Shown here piece by piece: positions 1 to 10,673 of a stretch of DNA of 64,000 bases (its first letter is position 1; each line of letters opens with the position of its first letter). The DNA is taken from assembly GCA_905221615.1 (NCBI GenBank), contig CAJNDT010003112.1, positions 1,460,315 through 1,524,314 of the forward strand, read 5' to 3'. The stretch comes from Symbiodinium sp. CCMP2592 (Eukaryota > Sar > Dinophyceae > Suessiales > Symbiodiniaceae). A program made the position numbers and the translations under genes. Below the pieces are notes generated by a model that did not search any database, was not told where the DNA came from, and saw only the letters and a list, made by a program, of their open reading frames with translations.

Positions 1-70
1 TGAATACTATTCAACTATTACTGAGTGGGGGCCGTACCTAAGGGTTAGGGCTTTAGGGTCTAAGGTTTGG

Positions 71-360
71 AGTCATGGCTTGAGGTTTCAATTTCATGGG
101 ATATGGGCCCTGCACCGTAAGCCTTTCGGAAGAAGCCATAAACCTTAACACCACCACCCCAAAACCCCTGTACCCCATAAACTCTTAAACTTCTGCCTCC
201 CAGAACCCCCGACCCTAAAGCAAAAGCCCTAAAAACGCGCCTTGGTTACCAAACCCCTAATCGCCCTCTACTGCTGATTGACCCCCCCAATAAACTGATC
301 ACACCCAGAACCCGAAACCCCAAACCCTAACGCCTCAACCCTAAAAACCCCCCCCAAAAC
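71..360. repeat. Degenerate telomere-like intron/flank sequence
   Basis: Mostly CCCTAAA-type degenerate heptamers on the plus strand. No exon seen. It should contain the intron after the last visible PAPS reductase exon. Confidence 0.5.
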
Positions 361-3300
361 CTGCCCAGGGTGCTGCCAGACATCGGCGCTGGACCAGTAG
401 GCCAAAGGATTGAGCTTGATCATCCTCGGAGGGTGAGGGCTCCAGGCTGTTTTGAAGGGTTTAAGAGTTTAGGGTTTTAGGGTTTAGGGTTTTTGATAAG
501 GGTTAAGAAGGACTCATGCAGGTTGCTACGGGTTTATGCAAGTGATAAGGGTCTCTATAAGGGCTTACAATAGGGTTACCGGTTTTTGGCGGGGTGAATA
601 GTTGGGATGTAGGATCCAGGGGTTTAGGGCTAAGGGCCGAGGGTTTACGGGCTTTGGGGTCTCGGCATTGGAGTCAGCTTAAGGAAAAGTTTAAGGGTTG
701 AGGGTTGAACTTTATGAGGCTTCGGAGACTAGTGGCTGAAGATTTCGGGATTTTGTGTGATGGCACCCAAGGCACGCAACAACCCCTGTAAACGCAGAGC
801 GTCCCACCGTCATACTCTGCAACTGCCAGATTTTTCCTGCCAGGCAGGTGGTTGGGGATGGCATGCAGTCTGTTGAGAACGTTCTAGCCGAGCCACAGTT
901 GTTCGTGTCTTGTGTCGGTGGGGAGGCATTCAGGGTTCATTATGCAAAACAAACGAACAAATGCACCTGTCACCCGCGAGGTTCTTGGACCCAGGCTAAA
1001 AACAGTATGCTAAACAAACTCTTGGCTTTGTACTAGAACTTTATACATTTCAATAACAGCCAGACTAGTCGTCAACAGGCTGGTGTTCGGTCCATGCCCC
1101 CAATTATGAGAAGGAGGACTGCCGCGAGAAAATGGCACATGCTACTGCTAAGCAACTAAAATTACAAGGAGTGCCATGAGAAAAGTGACAACGGCCATCA
1201 CTGAGCAACTACAAACCCTGTACAACTTTAACCTTGCGCCCGAAATCAGAAACCCTAAATGACCCCTAAACGATTGATACTGTTCAAAACCTTGACCCTC
1301 AAACATCAAGCCAAAACCTTAAATACCAGAATGCTCTTGAGCCGCACTTGTCCAACCCTAAACGCCCTAAACCGTTCATGCGACAACCCTTAAACTATAA
1401 TTCTCTTTCGCCCTATAAGCTCTCAACCCCAAGCTCCCGTAAATCATGTGACTCTTAAGCTGGAAACTCTTGAACCTGTAGCCCTTATTAGGCCCAAAAC
1501 CCTCAACCCGAAAACAAGAAGAAATCTCATGCACTTGCTATGAGAACAAGCCCGAACCCCAAACCCTGTACCCGAAACCCCGCACACCCCGCATCTGCCC
1601 AGAGCTGTGCCTGTCACCACCCTGCGATCGCCGCCTCCCGGTGATCCTCGTAAGGTGCGCGAGTATCCATTGCAGGAAGCTTTTTAACCTACTTGTCGGG
1701 TATCATGGGGAACTAAAGGTTTACCCTTTTTGGTTATATAACGATTATATCGGGGCTAGACTACCCAAAAAAGGTTAAAGGCTCCCTACTCTACTACTAG
1801 GTTAAGGGGACCCTGACTTCTGCGGGGGGTTGCAAGGGTTGATCAAGGTCTTGCGGGTTCTGCAAGGCTTCTACGAAGGAAAAGTCCGACTTAAGTAAGG
1901 TGCTGTGGCCATTGAAAAACACCAACCCGCCTCGAAAGAATCAAGAAACCCCTACGCAACCAATCAACCAAGCCCTAAATCCTCGTTTTACATTCTAATC
2001 TAGCGCTTATCCTTCATCAAAACATGCCAAGCAGGCCGAGCGCCCTAACCCCAAACCCTAAACACAGCAAAACTTCAGAAAATCCATGCAGACCGGGTGC
2101 ACCAGACCCTAAGTCCGAACAACTCCAACAAAAATCCAAGCAGGCCAGGTACCAGGCCCGTGGGGAAAAGTCTTGCAGAGCTTTGGCAGCCGGCTCAAGC
2201 TTGGAAAGCAGGCTGTACCTAGCGGTCTTCTTTACAAAAAGGTTTAGGGCTTCGGGTTTTGGGCTTTAGGCTCAGGGCTTTAGGGTTTGGGGGGCATGGT
2301 TTTAGCGTTCGTAGCGTTCGTAGGGCTCAGGATGTGCAACAGCATTCCTGATGCAACATGGGTTTCCAAAACAGAGGAAGCGAATACGGTTGCTGTTCCT
2401 GGCGCTGTGGCTGTTGTTGCTGCTCATCCTGTCTTCATTCGCGTGCTTTAGCATATGCCTTCACCGTTGCCACCATGCGCCTGCCAGTGGAGCCAAAGAA
2501 CCGGCCTCTACCACAAGTATTCAGTCTCGTGACGTCTGGGGTGTCGAAACGAAGCCGTGAACCCAAGGACAAACTCGGAATAGACAGCACGGTAAGCCAT
2601 GAATGCTGAATCTTACGACCTATGCCCAGACGTCCAGGTTCAGGGTTTCAGGAATTAGCTTGTTGGATTGTGGATGCTTTGGGGTCCTCACACGCATGGC
2701 ATAAGGTTCGGTAACCCACTCGATACTGTCGGAGCTTGAATCGGCTTTAATTTTCAACATAGGGTATTCTGGGGGTATAACCGCAGAACCTAGTTTAGGT
2801 ATACAGAGACTGTAACTATGAGGGGATACCCTGAATTGCCCCAAACTCCAAAACCCCTAAGCCCTAAACCCCAAACAAAAAACCCTTAAACCCTGAATTG
2901 CCCTAAAGCCCTAAACCCTAAGCCCTAAACCGCGGGCCCGGTCGCCTTTCAAAGTCATCCCTCCACAGCGTCGCGCCGTACTTGGCGTCGAACTTCTCGC
3001 GCGCGCTGCTACTGTCGAAGCCCAGGGGACGGTAGACGTGAAGCTTCCTCAGTGGTTGGGTTCTGGAGCTTACCCATAGGCCCCATAGTAGTTCCTTTTT
3101 GGGGTTCATATGTAGCATTCTATAAGGTAATCCCAGAAAGGAACTACTCTGGGGCCTATGGGTAGAGTTTAGGGGTTTTGCCAGGTGATGTTCAGTTTTT
3201 TTGAGGGATGCGGCGTTAGGCCGTAGGGTTTACAACTTAGGGGTCCATAAGGCTCAGCGCTCAGGCTACGTGAGGTTTGAGGCGTATAGGGTTGGAAGAG

Positions 3301-4520
3301 TGTCATAGTTTCGGGTCGAGGGTTGAAGTTTCAGGACCAAGGCCATCCACGACATGCCTGCGGCAGCAAGCAAAAACTACCCAAAGTTCCCAGCCACTAT
3401 GCAACTAAAGTTGAACAACAAATCGCAGCTCAAGGAAGCCAGAAATCAGCTGCGAATAGTGCTTTGTCACGTTCGTGATGTGCTGGTAGGTTTCAGGAAA
3501 CAAATGCAGCGTGTCCACAGTGATCACCGGAATCTCCTTCAGGAGACCTGCCGTCGATTCCGGCGAACCTAAGCCTAAGCCCTTTTGTGGTTTAGGGCTT
3601 CGGGTATTGGGGTTTAAAAGGGGCCTTGGGGGGTTAGGGTTTTAGGGTTTAGGGTTTAGGGTTTAGGGTTTAGGGGGTTTATAGTAGAAGCCAGAAAGTT
3701 GGAACATCATTGTCCTCAGACCCTTAAGGTAAAGTATAGGGGATCCTAACACTAATCCTCCTAAAGCCATGTTCCAACCTTTCTGGCTTCTACATATAGG
3801 GTCTTAGCAAGGCCTTTCCCCATTGAAGCCGTGCAACATTTGTAGAATTGTAGAGGCAGGGCTTGCGAGCATACTCTACTACAAGTGTATGCGGGTTTTG
3901 TACGAAATTACCTCGAGAGCTTTCAGGGTTTAACGTGGCTGAGGACGGCTTGATTTGAGCCTATTGTTTCAACCCTAAGCACACTATAAACCCTAAACCC
4001 TCAAACCCTACACCCGAAACCCCGTATACACCCTCAGCCCTAGCCCCAGAATTAGAGGTTTGGGGCTTGGGGTCTCGGTCACGACAGATGGTTCCGGTTT
4101 GGGTCCAGCGCTGGCCACTTCGGCCCCCTGAACCCTGAACTCGAATCCTGCTCCGCAGAGCTCTGGAGCTGTGTTATAGGGCCATGACATATAAGTATAT
4201 TAGTGTGTCCGAAATCCTACACCCTAAACCTTGAACCCCAAACCCTCAACTCTGAACCCTGCATCGAACTTCGAACTCGTCCTCACACCACGGGGCCCAC
4301 AAGGCACACGCGACCGCAAACAACGATCCAAAGCGAAGCCCACATCCCTGAACCTTGCATATCCGAAGCACAAGCGCGCAAACCCTAAACCCCCCTAAAA
4401 CCCTAAAACCCTAAACCCTCGCCCTAAACCCTAAACCCTGCAAGCCTAGAGAATCCATCATGTCCAGGATCACCTGGGGCGGAGACTTTCTCGCCGACTT
4501 CGCCACGTGGAGTTCAGGAT
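360..4520 (-). CDS. PAPS reductase gene, 3' end outside window (partial, multi-exon)
   Basis: Reads right to left. Family: phosphoadenylyl-sulfate reductase (CysH/MET16), which reduces PAPS to sulfite with thioredoxin in sulfate assimilation. Exons seen: ~4438-4515 (reads SPPQVILDMMDSLG, like the N-terminal PQEII helix of MET16); ~3420-3547 (IPVITVDTLHLFPETY, the DTLxxFPET loop); ~2931-3062 (KLHVYRPLGFDSS, then KYGATLWRDD, the YGxxLWxxD motif); ~1600-1650 (ITGRRRSQGGDR, the substrate-binding GRRxSQG loop); ~362-445 (MIKLNPLAYWSSADVW, the KxNPLxxW motif). Motif order matches the family. A possible extra exon lies near 2441-2500. The C-terminal catalytic Cys motif and any Fe-S cysteine pairs would lie left of base 1 and cannot be judged. 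Introns are filled with telomere-like repeats, and two inverted-repeat elements lie at 3071-3174 and 3682-3796. Family call firm; exon ends approximate. Confidence 0.82.
848..950 (+). other. Weak coding-like island
   Basis: An open frame beginning VVGDGMQSVENV runs from an AG at 843 to about 950 on the plus strand, opposite the surrounding PAPS reductase exons. The antisense frame is also open. Nothing else between 450 and 1600 looks coding; the rest is degenerate telomere-like sequence. Confidence 0.15.
1655..2925. other. Long intron of the PAPS reductase gene
   Basis: About 1.3 kb with dispersed telomere-like motifs. A fuzzy inverted repeat lies near 1690-1795. The short plus frame at 2351-2560 starts with a basic segment followed by a run of Leu codons and looks like a membrane anchor, but it sits inside this intron. 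A minus frame ending KAYAKARE (about 2441-2500) could be a missed exon, because PAPS reductases carry a KVEP..RA segment at this point. Confidence 0.4.
3071..3174. mobile_element. Inverted-repeat element, family I, copy 1
   Basis: Terminal inverted repeats of the type TACCCATAGGCCCCATAGTA, with the outer bases GGGGCCTATGGGTA at the right end. It lies in an intron of the PAPS reductase gene, directly next to the acceptor of the YGATLW exon. The second copy is at 7440-7538. No transposase is encoded, so it is non-autonomous. Confidence 0.75.
3682..3796. mobile_element. Inverted-repeat element related to family D
   Basis: Near-perfect inverted termini, GTAGAAGCCAGAAAGTTGG at the left and its complement at the right. 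The left end resembles the family D elements at 17.2, 17.7 and 19.3 kb but the rest differs. Lies in an intron upstream of the PAPS reductase DTLHLFPETY exon. Confidence 0.7.
4385..4440 (-). repeat. Telomere-like tract
   Basis: Near-perfect CCCTAAA units on plus. On minus the tract follows the SPPQVILD exon, so that intron would begin GTTTAGGG. Confidence 0.6.
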
Positions 4521-4559
4521 TCGGGAAAGGCCAAAATAGCTGATGGTGCTGAACTAATC

Positions 4560-4680
4560 CTGGTTTAGGGCTTATAGGGTTTAGGGGCTTAGGGGTTTAG
4601 GGTTTAGGGGTTTAGGGTTTAGGGGTTTTGGGGTTTAGGGTTTCGGGTTTTTGGGTTTAGGGTTTCTAGGGGTTTAGGGA
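4560..4680 (+). repeat. Telomere-like tract
   Basis: TTTAGGG/TTTAGGGG units in plus orientation, interrupted by single-base changes. Confidence 0.65.
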
Positions 4681-5215
4681 CTTCGAAGTTTTAAGCTAAG
4701 CTGAGGTGCCCCGATCCGGAAAACAGCTCACTGAACGCAAACTCTCCAGCCGACGCGAGAATTCACTGACCTATTGGGATCTTCACCTACTATTTGCTTA
4801 AGAACCCACCCCAAAAAATAAAAAATATATATTCCTTATATGGGGGTAATATAGGGATTATTATTTTTATTGTAGTAACAATCCCTCAGTTCTGAAACCG
4901 ACAACCGGACGTTGTCTCACATCCGTCCAGAGCAGAGCAACTCAAGGAATTCACCCTAGCAGGAGAAGAATTTGCGTATTGTAGCTTGCGTATGAGCAGG
5001 AGGGGCTTTGGACAAGTGAGTCTAATACCAATAAGAAGCTGCTGAGGCATGTCGAAAATAGATACCAGGATTGGGTCGAGACGTCGTCGAGTTACAAGGT
5101 TTAAGGGCTTCTAGGTCGAAGGGTTGCGGAAAAGCATCAAGAACCGGATGCTTGTTTAAGGACCCTGCAAAAGTCGGCTTTGGTAGGCCTCAGGTAAACT
5201 TTAACCGTGCCAGGA

Positions 5216-5268
5216 CACCATGCCACTGGCGCCCAAGCTGCTGAGCTGAACCTCTCTCATGTTGATGT
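5216..5268 (-). CDS. Candidate exon, unrecognised
   Basis: Open frame NINMREVQLSSLGASG after an AG at the right border (AG then AACATCAACATG), ending at CACG|GTTAAAG. It could be an upstream PAPS reductase exon or belong to another gene. Not recognised. Confidence 0.35.
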
Positions 5269-5299
5269 TCTGGGCTTAGGGTTTACAGGTTTAGGGCTT

Positions 5300-5352
5300 A
5301 CGCTGACTTCTATGACTGACCACGCATTCCAAGATGGAGGCCCGGGTGCTCA
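5300..5352 (-). CDS. Candidate exon with possible start codon
   Basis: Reads MSTRASILECVVSHRSQ and ends at a GTAAGC donor. The Met could be internal. The wider minus frame (5291-5626) is not convincing outside this part. Confidence 0.35.
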
Positions 5353-6218
5353 TTGCATATGTTAGAAAGCTGAACCCTAACCCCCTACGCTCTAAACGCC
5401 GAACCCTCGAGGACTTAGTACTCAGAAGAGGGTTGGGGGTTATTATTCGGGGGTAAGTTGCAGTAGAGTCATATTTTAATAGGAACTCCAAGGAACAGCA
5501 ACAGTATCGATGATCATTCCAGATTCGATATGCAAAGGCGGAAGCTGCCTTATGTAGGAACCTGATCAAGAAACCCTGGGCCCAGAACCCCAAAATAGTA
5601 GCATTCATATAAGGAACCCTGATCAAGGCCCCAGATTTCTTAAATCACGTTCCTCCATTATCCCTGAAGCCGGAAAAAAGGCCTGTTCTGCTCAGCCACC
5701 AGCTGCAAACTTCCGGAGAGCCTACTGCCCCTTAGCTACGAAATAATACGGGACCTTAACTTGACACTTAGAAGAGGTTCCGGGGCAGCTGCTACGATAA
5801 CTATCATACGAAACACAGAGGAATACAAATACAAGGTGATCCTCAGTTGCTGGTAGGCTTCTCCCAGCTCGGCAACTGTTTGAGGAACGCAATAAGGCAA
5901 CACAATCAAGAGCCCTTGAAAGCTAAATCGCCCCAGCAACGACGCGGCCGGGCAAAGCGCGGTGAGCCCAGCGTAGAATTTCCTGGGTGGGCTTTCTGGT
6001 TAGGAGCTTCTTTTGGAAGGATCTTTTGTTCCTTGCAATCCTGGTGTCATCAAAGTGTAATGCATCCGACCACTCAATTCACGTGCTACTAAATTCCCAT
6101 TGCACCATCAACATAGTTACACCTGCATCTCCACCGAGCGCAAATCCTGAGCCCTGAACCTTAGACCCTGACACTAAGCTCGAAACCCAAACCCACTACC
6201 GGGAACACAATGGCCCTT

Positions 6219-6323
6219 TACCTTAAACTACCAAACCCTACTTTTGTGTAGGTTCTTTTCATAAATCCTAGTATGGAATTCATAGGGACCCTACAAAAAA
6301 GTAGGTTTTGGTAGGTTAAGGTA
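6219..6323. mobile_element. Inverted-repeat element, family F, copy 1
   Basis: Ends TACCTTAAACTACCAAACCC and, at the right, GGTTTTGGTAGGTTAAGGTA. The centre holds GGTTC...GGACCC arms around TTTTGTAGG. Copy 2 is at 36461-36565; degenerate copies are at 40641-40726 and 56328-56428. Confidence 0.75.
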
Positions 6324-6356
6324 CAGCCTACAAGTCTCAGACCCTAAAACACGAAC

Positions 6357-6415
6357 GATGGACCGGCCTGCGGTGTGAGGTTCACCAGCTGTGCGTTGAT
6401 GGAGGCAACCCGCTC
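6357..6415 (-). CDS. Candidate exon, unrecognised
   Basis: Reads ERVASINAQLVNLTPQAGP with an AG acceptor at 6416-6417 and a GTTCGT donor. Composition is protein-like, but the other two minus frames are also partly open. No family recognised. Confidence 0.4.
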
Positions 6416-6642
6416 CTCCGACCAAGGGCTCGCATGACATTCGGCTTTAACTTAGGGGTTTAGGCTTTATTTAGGGGTGTAGGGCTTAAGGTTTAAAGCT
6501 CGGTGCTGCAGCCGTGAAGTAACCCCGAGCTTGCGTGTTATTCCAATGGGTCTGGATTAGGCCCCATGGAATGCCGAAAAGATGTAAACCAAGCCTTAAA
6601 CCCCAAGCGTAAACCCAAAACCTGCAAGTTATTGGAATCCAC

Positions 6643-6708
6643 GGTAAGGCGGAGAGCTGGAAGGTTTATCCCACGCGCAATTGCTTGACCCGCCGCGTAT
6701 TTCCTGCC
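6643..6708 (-). CDS. Candidate exon, unrecognised
   Basis: Reads RKYAAGQAIARGINLPALR from an AG|G acceptor to a GTGGAT donor. No family recognised. Confidence 0.4.
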
Positions 6709-7139
6709 CTGATAACGTCAACCCTGAACCTCTCTGACTCTGACCCCAATTCCCAGAAACAACACTAACCTTCAAACCCGAACTGAAACCCTTTATGCTC
6801 CTTCTGAATAGTGAACGATGGTGTGGGTTTAGAAATGCTTCAGATTTAGGGTCTAAGGTGTGGTCCCAGTAGATTCAAGACTAGACTCCAGAGTCTGTAT
6901 CCGATGCACTTAAAGATGGAATTCTCTGCATGACAGTTCAAGGGTTTCGGATAAGGTTCAGGGTTTAAAGTTTAGGGGCTACCGAAACTAGTCAGACTAC
7001 CCTAAGGCTTAAACTCATACGGCCCAAACAAGGTTAAAGATTACCCCTCGACCGCTAGGTGGCAATCCACATTGCCGACACGAGCACAACATCCTGTGCC
7101 TCAGCAGCATATCAGTATTGTTGATATTGGCTTTATTAC

Positions 7140-7250
7140 CAGTACTTGCATCTGTTTAGTACCTTTTTGAAGTACCAGTATTTGCATCTGTTTACTAACT
7201 TTTTAATTACCAATATAGTTGCATCTGTTTCGTAACTTTTTGTTACTGCT
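7140..7250. repeat. Short direct repeats
   Basis: Three diverged ~45-bp units of the type AGTA-TTGCATCTGTTTAGTA-ACTTTTT follow each other. No gene seen here. Confidence 0.6.
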
Positions 7251-7293
7251 AGTATGACAGGCTTGATTTGTCAGGGCCGCCCTAGACCCTCAC

Positions 7294-7365
7294 GGGACCT
7301 CGCTGAAGGATTGGCGCAAGTTCCCCAGAGGGGGCCCGGCTGCCACAATGAAAGCCAAGGCAAAC
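7294..7365 (-). CDS. Candidate exon, unrecognised
   Basis: A 72-nt block FALAFIVAAGPPLGNLRQSF bordered by ...AACCGCAG|G and CC|GTGAGG, both good splice signals. Hydrophobic first half. The acceptor is supplied by telomere-like sequence. No family recognised. Confidence 0.5.
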
Positions 7366-7439
7366 CTGCGGTTTAGGGTGTAGGGTTTTAGGTTTATAGG
7401 GTTTTGGGTTGAGGGCTGCGTGCAGAGGTGCAGATGCTG

Positions 7440-7538
7440 TGACACACAGGCCCCAGAGTAGTTTCTTTTTGGGATTACATGATAGAAGTCTAAATATAAG
7501 CCCCAAGAAGGAACTACTATGGGGCCTATGGGTGCACA
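7440..7538. mobile_element. Inverted-repeat element, family I, copy 2
   Basis: Same termini and internal arms as 3071-3174 (GGCCCCAGAGTAGTTTCTTT against AAGGAACTACTATGGGGCCT). Lies upstream of the exon at 7294-7365. Confidence 0.75.
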
Positions 7539-8047
7539 CAGATTGAATCATGAGAGATGTTGTGGGTTTAGTAGGGGGGTGTTGAGGGTCTAACGTTTTT
7601 GTTATCGGTCCTTTGTAGGTGGTCTGCTAGGGATGTTTCGCAACCTTGCACAATCCTGAATTTATAAGAGCTTTGAATAGGCCGTGGTGCAGATGTGTAG
7701 TTGCTCAGGTTGTATCAAGTTTTTGCGGCCTGGCATTTCCCATGCTCCGGTGGATCCAACGATCCCAAGCCTATCTGAATCATCAACCCCACAGTAGACC
7801 CCAAACCTGAAACGCAACATCTCCCCTCGCACATAGCACCCGAGCAGCACGTATAACCGCTGATGATTGAGCAAAGAAACTCGAAGCCTGAAATCCAGCC
7901 CAAACCGACAACCAAAATCCCCCAGGAACCCTTAGCCTTAGCACTCCACATCCGCAAGAAACCTGGTTTTGGGATTGGGGTCCAGGACCTAGCCCTAAAA
8001 CCCCTAAAACCCCTAAACCCCTGACCCCTACACCCCTGAACCCTAAC

Positions 8048-8147
8048 CCAAAAGCTGCTCAGAGTCAGGCCACAATACCAGAAACATGCATTTTCTGCCG
8101 TGGTTCCGCACGAACCCAGCGACTCCGCCTCAGCAAAACTCGGCGTT
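8048..8147 (-). CDS. Candidate exon, unrecognised
   Basis: A 100-nt block, TPSFAEAESLGSCGTTAEN then ACFWYCGLTLSSFW, from a CAG acceptor to a donor GTTAGGG that is itself a telomere-like repeat. Cys-containing; no family recognised. Confidence 0.45.
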
Positions 8148-8319
8148 CTGCTAGGGTACCACAAAACGGTACCGGTACACAAAATTCCCCAACCCCGACC
8201 CTAACGAGAACCTAATGCAGAAGAAGAAGAAGCAGAAGAAACAGAGTCATCACATAAACACCTTCTTACGTGTCGACATGTTGGCTTCCACTTTAGGCTT
8301 TCAACGCCAACACTGAAGA

Positions 8320-8620
8320 CGAGCAGGGACGCAGCACACAATAGCGTCTTTGCATTCAGAGCCTTTGACTAGACGAGATCCTCTGCAGACCCCAATACCC
8401 TGTAGATCACCCATATCCTGCAAACGGCAAAGGCAGGCTGCAGGAATGGGAGATTCAGAAATTGAAATAGTGACAACAAAGTTGGAAAGGGCCACATCTA
8501 CCCTCAGCCACGACACGAAACCCCAAAAGCATGAAGTCTATGTTTATGCCTTTACAAATGCTCAGGATTCCGGTTTAGGGGCTCAGGGTTTAGGGAAGAT
8601 ACAACCCCCAAGATCTTGAA
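8320..8620. other. Coding-like island, strand uncertain
   Basis: No telomere-like repeats for 300 bp. The plus frame contains MGDSEIEIVTTKLERATSTL; the minus frame over the same bases is also open (DVALSNFVVTISISESPIP). One is presumably an exon; flanking genes suggest minus, composition favours plus. Confidence 0.3.
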
Positions 8621-8778
8621 CTAGGGCTCTGGACTTGAACTTCAACTTGAAGTTGTTGGCAGACCCTGAATTTCATGGCGTGACACGATAAGCCGTCCGC
8701 AGTCCCTTGACAACATACCACCAAGAGCAAACACTCCCAGCGAAGGTGCTTTCAAGTCAGGGTTGATTCAATTAACCA

Positions 8779-8888
8779 ATATGGGTGGTTGTGAAAATTA
8801 AGGTCCCTTTTTGGGTCCCTGTTTCCATACGGCACCGATTATTTAAGGTACCCCTCACAGGGACCATAATTTTGACAACCACCCATAT
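8779..8888. mobile_element. Inverted-repeat element, family B, copy 1
   Basis: Termini ATATGGGTGGTTGT and TTTTGACAACCACCCATAT, with the inner GGTCCCTTTTTGGGTCCC block typical of this family. Other copies: 9558-9663, 25075-25183, 48953-49061, 54294-54402. Confidence 0.8.
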
Positions 8889-9159
8889 AAGAAACAAGCT
8901 CTAAGCCGTAAATCCCAAAACCTAAACTACAAAACCCCGAAGGCCCCTACAGCCGGAAGCAAAGATCAGAAAATACCGTGACCCCAGATCCACGCCCTAA
9001 GCCACCTCAACCCAGTTCTAACTTCGCGGTTCCTACTGCAAACCCTGTAGCCTAAACCCCTATAAAGGTCTACAAAGAGTCGTAGAGATCTAGAGGACGA
9101 TGCAGGCCAGTTACCTAAACCCCAACAAATACAACACAATAATGGTCCAACACCTATAC

Positions 9160-9253
9160 AGGACTGTTTTTCTACATACTTTTGGGACCAGTTGCTGGCA
9201 AAGGAAGCATTTGCGGAGAGCTCATCGGAGCCAGCTGAACGCCGCATATTCGC
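9160..9253 (-). CDS. Candidate exon, unrecognised
   Basis: Reads ANMRRSAGSDELSANASFA then SNWSQKYVEKQS, from CAG|GCG to a GTATAGG donor. No family recognised. Confidence 0.45.
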
Positions 9254-9285
9254 CTGCATAGGGTTCAGGAAAAGAACAACTTCGG

Positions 9286-9470
9286 TTTAGGGTTTATGGG
9301 TTTAGGGTTTAGGTTGGAGTTTAGGGTTTAGGGTTTAGGTTAGGGTTTAGGGTTTGGGGTTTAGGGTTTAGGGTTTAGGTTAGGGTTTAGGGTTTGGGGT
9401 TTAGGGTTTAGGGTTTGGGGTTTGGGGTTTGTGGTTTAGGGTTTAGGGTTTAGGGTTTTTGGTTTCGGTT
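9286..9470 (+). repeat. Telomere-like array
   Basis: TTTAGGG units in plus orientation with a repeated internal pattern (GTTAGGGTTTAGGGTTTGGGG occurs twice). One of the purest tracts outside 61-62.5 kb. Its degenerate right end runs into the exon at 9478-9535. Confidence 0.75.
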
Positions 9471-9477
9471 TGAGGCT

Positions 9478-9535
9478 TTGGTGCTTGGAGTTCGGGCAGC
9501 TGCTCCGGAATCTCTCTCTTTTGGGCCTCTGGGTC
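9478..9535 (-). CDS. Candidate exon, charged
   Basis: Reads DPEAQKREIPEQLPELQAPK after the acceptor TTTCTTCAG|GAC. A preceding exon (about 9664-9705, APQSATE) ends where family B copy 2 begins with GTGGGTG; splicing the element out keeps the frame (phase 0). Donor not certain. Confidence 0.4.
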
Positions 9536-9557
9536 CTGAAGAAATATCAGCAACACT

Positions 9558-9663
9558 TGGGTGGTTGTCAAAACTATGATGGTCCCTTTTTGGAACCTTA
9601 ATATAATACGGCACGTAATATTTCGGCGACCCCAAAAGGGACCAGAATTTTGACAACCACCCA
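9558..9663. mobile_element. Inverted-repeat element, family B, copy 2
   Basis: TIR TGGGTGGTTGTCAAAACTAT against its complement ATTTTGACAACCACCCA. On the minus strand its outermost GTGGGTG is placed as the 5' splice site of an inferred intron. Confidence 0.85.
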
Positions 9664-9752
9664 CTTCTGTTGCTGATTGAGGTGCTTGGCTGCAGGGGGC
9701 CTTTCAGAACTGACAGTTTAAGATTCGGTTGTTAGTGCTGTTGCACGGCGTC

Positions 9753-9856
9753 CCTTAGAAAGGGCCCCCACCCTGTAATAGTGACTATAAGGATTATATT
9801 AGGGACCTATTATATTCCTATTATACCACTATTACAGGGTGGGGGCCCTTCTAAGG
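9753..9856. mobile_element. Inverted-repeat element, family E, copy 1
   Basis: Palindromic element with termini CCTTAGAAAGGGCCCCCACC and complement, and an AT-rich centre. Almost identical to 15040-15146, suggesting recent movement. Confidence 0.85.
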
Positions 9857-9929
9857 CGTCCCTTTCACTTCCAAGGTTAGGATCTCTGGGTCGTTGCTTT
9901 GGAGACTAGGGCGAAGATCCAGTAAGTCT

Positions 9930-10080
9930 TGGGGTTTTCACCGCAAATTTCCCGTGTAGATCCTGACCCCCAGCATGCCGCACCATCATCAACCAGTCCA
10001 CCCTGCAGCATAAAAACCCCCAACCGTCTGCAGGGTATCTGTACTTCCTGAGCAAAGCCTTTGAAGCAGGGCTTCTAACC
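9930..10080 (-). other. Coding-like island
   Basis: The minus frame over 9906-10247 includes ASKALLRKYRYPADGWGF and VDWLMMVRHAGGQDLHGKF. It may be two exons joined through an AG at ...TTTTATGCTGCAG. Frame not settled. Confidence 0.3.
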
Positions 10081-10355
10081 CAAAAACCTATAATTCGAGC
10101 CTGAAAACCTGAAACAAGCTCCCTAATCCGAGAGCTTCGGATTCGCGTAAGCCCTACACCCAGAAGCCCAGAACCCTGAATCCAAGAGCGCAGGACTGAA
10201 GAGAACTTGACCATCTCTGAGCCCCTAAGCCCGATAAATGTAGGCACCTCCGTGTCCCATTCATGCTTAGATAGACTATGATTATGAGTCTAAGGGGTAT
10301 ATGATACAAAAGTAACAGAGGTACCATGAACGGACACTGTTACCGTTTTATCTAC

Positions 10356-10430
10356 CGTTTCAGGGGGTCCTCTGCCGCGCTCGCCACGTCTGTGCGCCGC
10401 TTCATCCGGCATGCGATGAGCTCTTCGGGG
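10356..10430 (-). CDS. Candidate exon, unrecognised
   Basis: A 75-nt block reading PEELIACRMKRRTDVASAAE then DPLKR, from CCCCAACAG|C to a GTAGAT donor. GC-rich third positions and charged composition. No family recognised. Confidence 0.5.
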
Positions 10431-10603
10431 CTGTTGGGGTGGCAGGGCTTAACTACATGGTTTGGGATCCATGGGGTGTAGCGTATACGCAGAAGCCTAC
10501 AGGTCTGCATGGGCTGAGGCCTGGGCTATTGAGGTTTAGGGCTCAAAGGCTGTCCGGGAATGAAGCCCTGATGCTGTGAGCTTTCATGCAGGGTGTGAAC
10601 TAC

Positions 10604-10673
10604 GCAGAGGGCCAGTTGAGGGGCTTGTGCATGACCGGGCGGTAGAAACATGGCGGGGATGCTGCGCAGACTG
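10604..10673 (-). CDS. Candidate exon, unrecognised
   Basis: Reads VCAASPPCFYRPVMHKPLNW and ends at GC|GTAGTT. Acceptor could be the TAG at 10674 or a CAG a few bases in. Confidence 0.45.

Noticed and set aside
2351..2560. Plus frame with a Leu-rich membrane-like segment
   Set aside because: Lies in an intron of the opposite-strand PAPS reductase gene and comes from CTG/TTG-rich DNA.
7715..8182. 155-codon minus frame
   Set aside because: Only the part inside exon 8048-8147 looks coding; the middle is telomere-like GFRGFR translation.
9443..9664. Frames reading CQNSGPFWGRRNITCRII and relatives at 25.0 and 49.0 kb
   Set aside because: These are family B elements read in different frames; not an independent gene.
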